From: Candidatus Bathyarchaeota archaeon
GTDB taxonomy: Archaea > Thermoproteota > Bathyarchaeia > Bathyarchaeales > Bathycorpusculaceae
Assembly (NCBI GenBank): GCA_026014735.1
Contig: JAOZHT010000002.1
Location: forward strand, 620,001-684,000
Direction of reading: 5' to 3'
DNA: 64,000 nucleotides
Position numbers and translations under genes: made by a program. Of the stretch, positions 1-7,460 are shown piece by piece. The notes under the pieces are model-generated. The model ran no database searches. It was given only the letters and a program-made list of their open reading frames with translations, and was not told the origin of the DNA. How positions within the stretch are numbered: position 1 is the first letter of the stretch; each line of letters begins with the position of its first letter.

Positions 1-733
1 TGTTTAACATAAGTGAGGAGTAAGCTAGATCCATCATTAACTCCGAGGTGTCTTTCAGCTCCACAAATTCAGATACGATTTTTTCGAATTGCGCACGTTT
101 CTCGGTGTCTATGGTGGCGAGTTTGCCTTCGGCTAAATCCTTGAATTCCTCGATGCCTGAGGGTGCGCCGCGGGTGATGAGGGTGTCGCCCTGATAGACC
201 CTTTCGTTTTCTTTGGGGTTTAGAATCCAATCGTGGTTTCTGCGGATAGCAATTATGTCTACGCCCATGCTTGCAGCCAAGTCTAATTCATCAATTTGTT
301 TTCCGATAAGCGAGGAGTTGGGCTTTATGGTTACTTTCATTAATCGCTCCTCGACTTTCTCGAAGATCTCCCCGACGATGGGATGCACCCCGATGTCGTG
401 GGTTACGATGCCTGCGATGTCGGCTGCGGCGTCAGAGATTTTATCGGTGGAAGCCGCCACCGTGGAGACGCCTATGAGTTGCTCGGCGTCTTTGGGGTCT
501 CGTGCAGCAACCATGATTTCCATATCAAGCAAATAGGAGAGGTTGTCCACGCGGTCTTCCAGCGCTAAAACGTCCTCGGCGAGGTCTTTATCGTTGTAGA
601 GGGCAGAGGAATAGGCGAGGTCGATCATTAATTCGGAGAGGTTCTTCATTTCAAGCAACAATTGCCTGACGGGGATAGGTTTGTACTCTAATTTTTCGAA
701 ATGGTGCAACTTTAAAAGGGCACTCCAAACCAT
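1..733 (-). CDS. PhoU/RCK_C domain protein (partial, C-terminus outside window)
   Basis: Read on the minus strand from an ATG at 733; the frame stays open to base 1, so about 244 residues are visible and the C-terminus is missing. The N-terminal ~100 residues are helical and PhoU-like (LLLEMKNLSELMIDLAYSS, then charged helices). They are followed by an RCK_C/TrkA-C-like beta-alpha domain (VTIKPNSSLIGKQIDELDL, GVDIIAIRR, VYQGDTLITRG). A second PhoU-like helix (SELMMDLAYSSLML) begins at the window edge. RCK_C domains bind small ligands and gate cation transporters; PhoU modules are regulatory. It lies 39 bases downstream of the MgtE-type transporter on the same strand, so it probably regulates that transporter. 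The pairing of a PhoU+TrkA_C protein with an MgtE-like permease is known in archaea. The domain call is firm; the partner role is inference. Confidence 0.8.
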   Translation of the reverse strand, partial: MVWSALLKLHHFEKLEYKPIPVRQLLLEMKNLSELMIDLAYSSALYNDKDLAEDVLALEDRVDNLSYLLDMEIMVAARDPKDAEQLIGVSTVAASTDKISDAAADIAGIVTHDIGVHPIVGEIFEKVEERLMKVTIKPNSSLIGKQIDELDLAASMGVDIIAIRRNHDWILNPKENERVYQGDTLITRGAPSGIEEFKDLAEGKLATIDTEKRAQFEKIVSEFVELKDTSELMMDLAYSSLMLN

Positions 734-772
734 AGAATACCTATCCTAGCATATTTTACTTGTGCTCAGTTT

Positions 773-1936
773 CTAAAGGAAGAGTAAAATCGCGATAAAG
801 AGCGCTATCGTGGTCAAGGCGTCGGCCAAGGCGCTTCCGAGGGGGATAACAAAGTTGTCGGGGTCCAATCCGCGTTTAAACGTTAAAATCGAAATTGCAT
901 AAGTAATCAGGATGACCGCTGAGAAGGCAATCACGTTGGCGACTAAAAGAATCGGCAGCAAAGCCACGACGCCCTCGACGGTTAAAACGCCATTGATGGC
1001 TAGCGCCAGCATACCCGTGAAGACGAAGAGCAGAAGAGTCGATGCCCAGGCGCTCACAATGTTTTTGGCATGTTTTTTAATGGAGGAGAATGTGGGCGTT
1101 AAAATTCCCAGGGTGAGTTTCACTGTGGCCGCCGCCCCCACCACTAAGCCTGCGTCGCCTATCATGTCAATTATGGCGGGGTACACAGTGAAGATTACTC
1201 GTTGTCCGCCTACGACGTCGCTGATGCCCTTGAGGAACGTTCCAGTTATGTTAACCATAAACGCCACCAGAAGCATCGTGGGCAATGATTCCTTGATTAT
1301 GCTGCGGAACTCTAAGTCTCGGAGGCTCATCGGAACGATGAAGAGTACCAAAAACACGTTGATGAGCCCGAACATAATTATCGTCCACTGCCCCAGCCCC
1401 CCCGAGAAGTAGAGGCTCAGGACGGCGATGTAGAGGAAGGTTATGATTATGTTGGCGACTGTAGAGGTCAGCGGGTACCCGATGGTGTCGGGGTCGAGGC
1501 CGCGTTTGAAAGAGACAAAGGTGACTTTTACGGTTGTTAGGGTGATAAGTAGCCCCAAAGAGAGGGTTGCAAGCATCACGGAAAGGATGGCTGGAAACTC
1601 GTTTACGGTGACTCCCCAAAAGAGGATGCCGAAAAGAATCGATATCGCGCTTATGGTTGCGCTTGTCGCCAAAGTTAAAACAATCATGGCGCTGATGAGT
1701 CTACGGAAGCTTTTGGTGTTGCCTAAAAACTTCGGGTACACAGTGCCTAAATGCAGTGCAGTGCTCAGTCGCCCTGTAAGCAAACCCGTGAGGACGCCTT
1801 TTACGCTGATGACGGCGGGGTAAAGCGCGATAGCCCACGGGGACTCGTTAAAGAGGCCCAGCTGCAGGGCAACCATGAAGCCAGCGATTAAGCCGCCGAT
1901 GTCAAAGAGACATGCCAGTGAGGTTTCTTTAAACAT
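773..1936 (-). CDS. MgtE/SLC41-type divalent cation transporter
   Basis: A 387-residue integral membrane protein made of two homologous halves. The motif YPAVISVKGVLTGLLTGR in the first half is matched by YPAIIDMIGDAGLVVGAA in the second. Each half ends with a related segment (LDPDTIGYPLTSTVAN and LDPDNFVIPLGSALAD), as expected of a two-repeat SLC41/MgtE permease. About ten hydrophobic segments are visible. It lacks the N-terminal cytosolic N and CBS domains of bacterial MgtE; that sensing role may be filled by the PhoU/RCK_C protein encoded next. It is probably a magnesium or other divalent cation channel in the cytoplasmic membrane. The ATG at 1936 is the first in-frame start giving a complete first repeat. 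Confidence 0.85.
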   Translation of the reverse strand: MFKETSLACLFDIGGLIAGFMVALQLGLFNESPWAIALYPAVISVKGVLTGLLTGRLSTALHLGTVYPKFLGNTKSFRRLISAMIVLTLATSATISAISILFGILFWGVTVNEFPAILSVMLATLSLGLLITLTTVKVTFVSFKRGLDPDTIGYPLTSTVANIIITFLYIAVLSLYFSGGLGQWTIIMFGLINVFLVLFIVPMSLRDLEFRSIIKESLPTMLLVAFMVNITGTFLKGISDVVGGQRVIFTVYPAIIDMIGDAGLVVGAAATVKLTLGILTPTFSSIKKHAKNIVSAWASTLLLFVFTGMLALAINGVLTVEGVVALLPILLVANVIAFSAVILITYAISILTFKRGLDPDNFVIPLGSALADALTTIALFIAILLFL

Positions 1937-2294
1937 GCCAAAGAAACCCTTAGAGATGCCAGCATGTCCTATGTTGGCGCCCTCCTAGCATCCGCTGCTT
2001 TTTAGGTTAAATGAGCCATAAGCTGTGCTTCGGTTGCCTTCTACGCGAAGGGTTGGCGCTACGGACCTATTTTTTTGGAGATTGGTGCTGTGGACGTTTA
2101 CCATAATTTTTCGCCTCTTTGTTTGGCGGTCCACACTTCACTTATCGCGCCGTGTTTGGGCTGCCAAAGCCTCACTTTAACTGCCTGTAACTCTGAAAGA
2201 TGACTTTTCCTTAAATAGATTATGTATAAGGTTTACCCGCTAAGAGGTGAGTCCCCATACTATTACTGGCGGCATGCATGCCCGCTGGTTTCTT
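1937..2294. other. Intergenic region with no recognised gene
   Basis: 358 bases lie between the start of the MgtE-type gene and the end of the CPBP-like gene. I see no ORF with family features, no tRNA and no repeat shared with the rest of the window. A TATA-like stretch (ccttaaatag, near 2210) points rightward on the plus strand, but no convincing gene follows it. Part of the region must carry the transporter promoter. Confidence 0.4.
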
Positions 2295-3065
2295 CTAAAG
2301 CAACTGCAGCGTGATTTCAATCAGGCTTAAAAGGACTGCAATTAGGCATGCGCCGCAGACGTTTCTTGTCTTCCAAGTTACCCAAAGCGTGGTGGCGAAG
2401 GTGAGTGCACTGCATATTTGCCATGGCAGCGAGTTAGACATATAGCTCTGATAGGCCAGCCACGCTATCACCGCCAGTAGCAGCACGTTTTCTTTTCCGA
2501 GGAACCGATTGAAGAGGAAGCCGACGAAGAACACCTTTTGCAGCATAACTGAGACTACGCTGACAAGCAAAATCCACAGGATCATTCCGTCTTTGGTGTA
2601 TCCTTGGACCCACTGCTGGTGAAAGAAGAAATCAGTCGCCAAAAAAAAGGCGGATGCAAAAACTAATCCGGCGGCGCTAAAGGCAACGGTTCTTTTCCAG
2701 TTGCTAACTCTAAAACCGAAGTCGTCAACTGTAAGGCGCCTATTCAAGGCAAATATGGCCAGAATAGGCACAGCAGTGTAGGCTATGAGGTTTGTGAGGG
2801 CGTAGTTGAGGGTTAAGCCGTTGTCAAATAAGGGGCGTTCAGGCAGAGAGATGGGGAATATGTGCACTATTATGATGCCGTGGAAGGTCTGGAAGACAAA
2901 GCCCAGTAAAAAGAGCAGCAGGGTCAACTCAAACAACTTGGTTTGTCCCTGTTTGATTTTTAGGCAGACTGCGATTAAGAAAACAGCTGAAGCGACTGCA
3001 AGGACGGTTGCGTTTATTCCGATTGGCCCAAAATACATTGGCCGGGCATATATTGGGAGGCTCAT
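2295..3065 (-). CDS. CPBP-like (CAAX protease fold) membrane protein lacking catalytic residues
   Basis: 256 residues with about eight hydrophobic helices. The C-terminal half has the layout of the CPBP/CAAX-protease (Abi) family: a helix at the position of the catalytic EExxxR motif, followed by a short TR... motif and a last helix. Here the first motif reads QKVFFVGFLFNRF, with QK where two glutamates are normal. The later helix (TRNVCGACLIAVLLSL) lacks the usual histidine. If the homology is right, this is a non-catalytic relative. I cannot name a substrate. It stands alone between two intergenic regions of about 350 bp. It could instead be an unrelated multi-pass protein; a profile search would settle this. 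Confidence 0.5.
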   Translation of the reverse strand: MSLPIYARPMYFGPIGINATVLAVASAVFLIAVCLKIKQGQTKLFELTLLLFLLGFVFQTFHGIIIVHIFPISLPERPLFDNGLTLNYALTNLIAYTAVPILAIFALNRRLTVDDFGFRVSNWKRTVAFSAAGLVFASAFFLATDFFFHQQWVQGYTKDGMILWILLVSVVSVMLQKVFFVGFLFNRFLGKENVLLLAVIAWLAYQSYMSNSLPWQICSALTFATTLWVTWKTRNVCGACLIAVLLSLIEITLQLL

Positions 3066-3165
3066 GTGCTTTCGGTATGGGGCTGGGAAGATAGGTTTTG
3101 AGGTACAGTTGTTTACCCCAAAGGCAATCGGTGGTTTTAGTTAACAGTAAATCAACATAATCTGC

Positions 3166-3290
3166 TGTTCTGCTTGTGGCAGATTGCACAACCCGCCAGC
3201 AACCGCCTAAGCAGCCTAAAACAGAAAAGCAGCCGCCCCCAAAAGCCGCAGGTAGTTGTTGTGTAAAGGCGCCTTGCCACAACAACAACT
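3166..3290 (+). repeat. Dispersed repeat R1, copy a (hairpin-ended)
   Basis: A 125-base intergenic element about 93% identical by eye to 52458-52582, with a diverged third copy at 52161-52289. It starts tgttctgcttgtggca and ends in a hairpin whose stem is GTTGTTGTG pairing with CACAACAAC around a short loop containing ggcgcc. It lies in a 347-base gap (3066-3412) between two minus-strand genes. No recognised coding sequence explains it. Confidence 0.8.
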
Positions 3291-3412
3291 AATAAAAAAC
3301 AAACCCCCCAAACTGATTTACAGCAAAAGAAAAGGTGACGCCGCCCTATACCCTCTTCTCGGCGGCAATGTGGCATCTGGCTGCGTTTGCTGCCTGTTTG
3401 GCGGCTAAGCCC

Positions 3413-5506
3413 TTAAGGCTCCGACGTTTTTGCCTGCTGCTTTTTAGGCTGATACACACACCAGGGGTCCTCGGCTAAGTAATCGCTTTTCTGCTCGGTG
3501 GGCACATGGAGGTCGCCGCAGTAATCGACAAAGTCCCCTGATAAGCCATACGCTCGGGCTCGGCAGCCGCCGCAGACCACTTTGAATTCGCAGTCGCCGC
3601 ATTTGCCCTCAAGGCAACTGGGGTTGCGCAGGTTCTTGAAGACCGGTGAGTTAAACCAGATTTCCTTAAAGCTCACCTCACGCAGGTTCCCCAGCTTAAT
3701 AGGCAGATAGGGACAGGGGGTTACGTCGCCGTTAGGGTAGATGCGGCAGTAATGCATGCCGGCGAGGCATCCGCGGACCCACTGACGCATATCTAGGCCC
3801 ATGCCCTGCGCGATACGCATAAACTGGGGTGCGCAGCTGGGCTTTACGTTTAGGCGGTGCCGGTGGACTTTAGCGAAGGTTTTAGTTATCATCTCCTCGT
3901 ATTTCTCCGGCGAAATATCCTCCAATTTCACCCCGCGTCCCGTAGGCACAAGGAAGAAAAGATGAAAGTTTTCAACGCCAATCGATTCGGCAAGAGACAT
4001 GATGTCGTCGATTTGGCCATAATTGTCATGTGTAAGCGTCGTGTTAACTTGGACAAGCACGTTGTGTTTCCGCAGAGCCTTACAGGCGTCAACTGCTTTT
4101 TGCCATGCACCCTCAACGCCCCGGAACTCATCATGCTGCGAGGGGATGCTTGAGTCAATGCTGATCGAGACCGTGGCTACACCTGCAGATTTAAGCTTCT
4201 TAGCTACGGCGTCGTCGATGAGGTAGCCGTTGCTTCCCAACCCCATCTTCAGCCCCTTCTCTACGCCGTACTCGATAAGCTCATAGATGTCAGGGCGCAG
4301 CAGGGGCTCGCCGCCGCTGAGGATAAGCAGGGGACTGCTGACCTGGCAGATTTGGTCAATCACCATCTTGGCTTCTTGGGTGGATAATTCGTTGGGCAAC
4401 TGCTTTTCGGAGGCGTTGATGTAGCAGTGGCTGCATTTCATGTTACATTTAGCGGTAACGTTATAGGACAAGACAAGGGGAACAAACCGGTCCTTGGTCT
4501 CTGCCTGGGGCGAGTAGGCAAGTTTAAGGTAGTACTCGCATAAGCCGTCCTTAGCCATAAGTTTAGGCTGCCACAACGTGAAGGGAAACGGCAGAACCGT
4601 GTTAAGCATGGCTTTGGCATGTGCAAAGCAGAAGTGATTACAGAAAAGGGCGGAAACCTGGGGGTCGATGCCATATTTTTCCTGAGCATACCTGTGGCTG
4701 CCATAGATTGGGCAGTTGAGAAACTCCATTTTGCCGTCAAGTGCCGCTCCATCCATCACCATCTTGATAAAGTGGTCAGCCAGCATAACCGATTGCAGCT
4801 TCTCCCGACGCATACCCACCTTCAAGGTAACATCAAGAGCAATGTTAACGGTTTCCTGCCCAAACCTGTCCTGCACAGACGCCATCGCAGCTTCCACATG
4901 CTCAAAACCAAACAGTTTCACAAACGCAGAAAGCACCAGCAACCCCTTGATGGTCTCGTATTCTTGCTGCAGCCGCATCAAAATCACCTGTTGCGCCCAG
5001 TCACCAAACAGCTTCTCCACGGCTTCTGCTGCAGCGGGGTTGTTGCTGTTTAGCTGCGCCTCTGCCTGTTTGGTTTGCTCTTTTAGCTTTGTGATGAGAG
5101 CGATTTTTTCTTCGGAGGTCAGGTGCTTGGTTTCGGCGATTGCGTCTGCATCGTAGCTTAGTATCATGAACTCTTTGGTGAGTTCCTCTGCGTCAGAGTA
5201 GAATTCGTTGTAAAACCTGGCTAGGGCAGCTTTGATGTTAGGTAACTGGGCGTTTAGCTCAGTGAGGAGCACCTTTGTTTCTGACTCCATCTTAGTAACC
5301 ATAGCCATATGATAGAGCAGCGAGCCCATCATGCCTGGGTCAGCTTGTTTGCCGCTTGGGACGCCGCTAAAGATTTGGTTAAATAGCGCCTTTGCAGCTT
5401 CAAAATCGCCTGCTCCTATAGCGGCTGCTGCCTGATCAAGCTTACTTTTTCGATCAACAAGCAGCTGAGCCCATTTATGGCATTGTCTAACATCAAAGTT
5501 GGTCAT
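3413..5506 (-). CDS. Radical SAM/SPASM protein with N-terminal ATC-hydrolase-like domain
   Basis: 697 residues in three parts. Residues 1-190 are helical and unrecognised. Residues ~190-335 resemble the L-2-amino-thiazoline-4-carboxylate hydrolase-like family: FLNCPIYGS near 262, KYGIDPQVSALFC near 277 and LMAKDGLCEYY near 316, with cysteines 265, 289 and 323. Residues ~345-697 are a radical SAM enzyme with the cluster motif CNMKCSHC at 354-361 and the SAM-binding motif SGGEP at 397-401. A cysteine-rich SPASM tail follows (CRIYPNGDVTPCPYLP, then CGDCEFKVVCGGCRARAYG), as in peptide or haem-modifying enzymes (AhbC/AhbD/NirJ-like). The start is the ATG at 5506. No RiPP precursor or haem genes lie next to it. 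Both domain assignments rest on motifs; the substrate is unknown. Confidence 0.75.
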   Translation of the reverse strand: MTNFDVRQCHKWAQLLVDRKSKLDQAAAAIGAGDFEAAKALFNQIFSGVPSGKQADPGMMGSLLYHMAMVTKMESETKVLLTELNAQLPNIKAALARFYNEFYSDAEELTKEFMILSYDADAIAETKHLTSEEKIALITKLKEQTKQAEAQLNSNNPAAAEAVEKLFGDWAQQVILMRLQQEYETIKGLLVLSAFVKLFGFEHVEAAMASVQDRFGQETVNIALDVTLKVGMRREKLQSVMLADHFIKMVMDGAALDGKMEFLNCPIYGSHRYAQEKYGIDPQVSALFCNHFCFAHAKAMLNTVLPFPFTLWQPKLMAKDGLCEYYLKLAYSPQAETKDRFVPLVLSYNVTAKCNMKCSHCYINASEKQLPNELSTQEAKMVIDQICQVSSPLLILSGGEPLLRPDIYELIEYGVEKGLKMGLGSNGYLIDDAVAKKLKSAGVATVSISIDSSIPSQHDEFRGVEGAWQKAVDACKALRKHNVLVQVNTTLTHDNYGQIDDIMSLAESIGVENFHLFFLVPTGRGVKLEDISPEKYEEMITKTFAKVHRHRLNVKPSCAPQFMRIAQGMGLDMRQWVRGCLAGMHYCRIYPNGDVTPCPYLPIKLGNLREVSFKEIWFNSPVFKNLRNPSCLEGKCGDCEFKVVCGGCRARAYGLSGDFVDYCGDLHVPTEQKSDYLAEDPWCVYQPKKQQAKTSEP

Positions 5507-5581
5507 GTATGGTACCCCTAAAACTTAAGAGTCCCCTTTGATGGTAAAAAAAGCTAGCGGTACCGTAGCTGCTAGACGATT

Positions 5582-5974
5582 ATGCATCTGACGCTGCAGC
5601 ATAGATTCGATAGCCTAATTAACCTCCGCCTGAAAGCATATGTCTACGAAAAGGTGGACTCATTGGATTTCGACTTCAACTTAATCTACGCTTTAGTCGG
5701 CTTCGTCATCATGTTCGGGTACCTAGGCGTCATCGGCATCAACAAACCCCGCGGCATGAGCATGAAAACATGGTGCGCAGGCTACCTTGCCATGGCCATT
5801 GTGTTTGATGTATTAGCCGTCGTCGGCATGGTCTTCGGCTACACCTGGCTAACCTTCCTGCTTATCGGATTAGCCGCCGGCGCATCAACGGGTCTAGCAC
5901 TGCATGTTTGGCATCACATCACCGAAGAAGGTGACCATGAACACGGCGATGGCGCCTCCATTATGGGTTTTTAA
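5582..5974 (+). CDS. Small three-helix membrane protein, unknown
   Basis: 130 residues, divergent from the radical SAM gene with a 75-base shared upstream region. It has a hydrophilic N-terminus (~35 residues) and about three membrane segments (LIYALVGFVIMFGYLGVIGI, YLAMAIVFDVLAVVGMVFGY, LTFLLIGLAAGASTGLAL). The tail is rich in histidine and acidic residues (HVWHHITEEGDHEHGDG) and could bind a metal. No family is recognised. A TTG in frame near 5661 would give a shorter protein beginning at the first membrane segment, so the start is uncertain. Confidence 0.6.
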   Translation: MHLTLQHRFDSLINLRLKAYVYEKVDSLDFDFNLIYALVGFVIMFGYLGVIGINKPRGMSMKTWCAGYLAMAIVFDVLAVVGMVFGYTWLTFLLIGLAAGASTGLALHVWHHITEEGDHEHGDGASIMGF

Positions 5975-6023
5975 CCCCGCCCATACCCTTTTTCATTTCT
6001 CAAAAAAACCAAGATAGAACCAA

Positions 6024-7292
6024 CTATGGGCTAGCTGCCTCTTCCCCAGAACCTTTTTCCTCAAGCAGCACACCATATAAGCTCATGTAATCGCGCAGTT
6101 GACACAGTATCAGAAAATTCTCCCGCACAAACTCTTTGCCTTTAGCGCCCATCTGCTTTGCCGCCTCCCTGTTTTTTAGAAGAAAAAGCGTGCGCTCAGC
6201 CGCCTGCTCCACCGTATTTATCAAATAGCCATTTTCCCCGTCTATTATCTGCAGCGGGATTCCACCAACACGGCGCCCCACCACTGGAACACCTTTCCAA
6301 AGCGCCTCCGCCACCGTTAAACCGAAGCCTTCACGCGTGGACATCTGCAAAACCACCTGGGAGGCACTTTGAAATGCATTCACTTCTCGCTCGCGGACTC
6401 CTTTAAGGTCAGTGAGGAAATGAATGTCGGGGTCTTCGCCTGCGTGTCTAGCTGACTTTTCAAGGTAAAGCCAGCCTTCAGGGTCATCAGCCGCCATCCC
6501 CGCGATGAGGAGCAACTGCACCTCTGGAATCTGCTGCTTAACTATCCGGTACACGTCTATGGCGCCTGAGGGGTCCTTCCAGGGGTCGAAGCGTCCCACC
6601 TGAGTGATGATGGGTCGGTCCGCTCTGATGTTGAAGCGCTCCAGAATCGAAAGCACCTCCGTGTCGGGGAGGCTGCGGTTCTTCTCGCTTAGAGGATTAA
6701 TGCTGGGGGGGCGGATGGCGAGGTTAGGCACGTTGAGGCTGGGCACAACGTATTCTTTGGCGGTGAAGACAGCGGCGTCATATTGGCTGATGTAGGGTTC
6801 CAGAAATCCCCAGACCGCTAAATTGGGCGTGGAGAGGTCGACGTGGCAGCGCCAGATCCAACTGTTTTTTCGGTTAGGATAATACTGTATCAGGGCGGCG
6901 GGTTGGGCGTCATGCACCATCACGATGTCTGTGTCGAGAATCGAGAGTTCACTGTTCATCTTGTTAAATTCAAGATACATGTTCTCGTCTTCTTTGCTGA
7001 GCATTATATTCATGCCCTGCAGGGCGTTATGGATTTTTTTGGTAACGGTAAAGAAGTCAAAGTCGCCCTTGATGACTTCCCAGTGAGCATCCAAACCTAC
7101 ACTGCGCATCAACGGTACTAGGCTGTGGAGGATTTCCGCTACGCCTCCCCCGAAGGGTGTGGAGTTCACATGCGTCACCGATTTCCCCTTTAACTTCTCA
7201 CCTAGCTCCCGCACAGCCTCTATGAGGTCAGGGGACGCGACGTTATCGAAGTCTTTAAGCTCGATTTTCCTAGTTAACTCAACGTTTAACAC
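6024..7292 (-). CDS. treT: GT4-family trehalose synthase (TreT-like)
   Basis: 422 residues with the two-Rossmann GT-B layout. The N-terminal signature VTHVNSTPFGGGVAEIL is characteristic of TreT-type trehalose glycosyltransferases, which join NDP-glucose and glucose reversibly. The C-terminal donor-binding half has ITQVGRFDPWKDP, an E-x7-E type segment (STREGFGLTVAEALWKGVP) and GGIPLQI. The length fits TreT (about 410-430). It is divergent from treZ and belongs to the same carbohydrate block, which gives the cell two routes to trehalose. A related GT4 function, such as another sugar acceptor, is possible but less likely given the context. Confidence 0.88.
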   Translation of the reverse strand: MLNVELTRKIELKDFDNVASPDLIEAVRELGEKLKGKSVTHVNSTPFGGGVAEILHSLVPLMRSVGLDAHWEVIKGDFDFFTVTKKIHNALQGMNIMLSKEDENMYLEFNKMNSELSILDTDIVMVHDAQPAALIQYYPNRKNSWIWRCHVDLSTPNLAVWGFLEPYISQYDAAVFTAKEYVVPSLNVPNLAIRPPSINPLSEKNRSLPDTEVLSILERFNIRADRPIITQVGRFDPWKDPSGAIDVYRIVKQQIPEVQLLLIAGMAADDPEGWLYLEKSARHAGEDPDIHFLTDLKGVREREVNAFQSASQVVLQMSTREGFGLTVAEALWKGVPVVGRRVGGIPLQIIDGENGYLINTVEQAAERTLFLLKNREAAKQMGAKGKEFVRENFLILCQLRDYMSLYGVLLEEKGSGEEAASP

Positions 7293-7460
7293 AAAAAGCC
7301 CTCAAAAACAGTTCCAACGCTTTGGACAAAATATTATTTAGGTCGCCTCTACTAATAATGTTTGTTGGAGTTTTAACGGTTAAACAGCTAGGTCCCCCAT
7401 GATTTTGAGCGCCCTTTTGTTGACCCTAAAGCTCCGCTTTGACGTTGTGAGGAAAAGCCT
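7293..7460. promoter_or_regulatory. Divergent promoter region between treT and treZ
   Basis: 168 bases separate two divergent genes. On the minus strand an AT-rich TATA-like box (ctaaataatattttg) lies at 7327-7341, about 35-50 bases before the treT start. On the plus strand the treZ start (TTG at 7461) is preceded by gaggaaaag, a good ribosome binding site. No regulator gene is adjacent. Confidence 0.5.

Noticed and set aside
3152-3376. Minus-strand ORF across R1a that shares a reading frame (RRLLAGCA-CHKQN) with the ORF over R1b at 52423-52620
   Set aside because: The frame follows from the repeat itself. The base differences between copies are mostly amino-acid changing and show no bias to silent sites, there is no ribosome binding site, and the third copy does not keep the frame.
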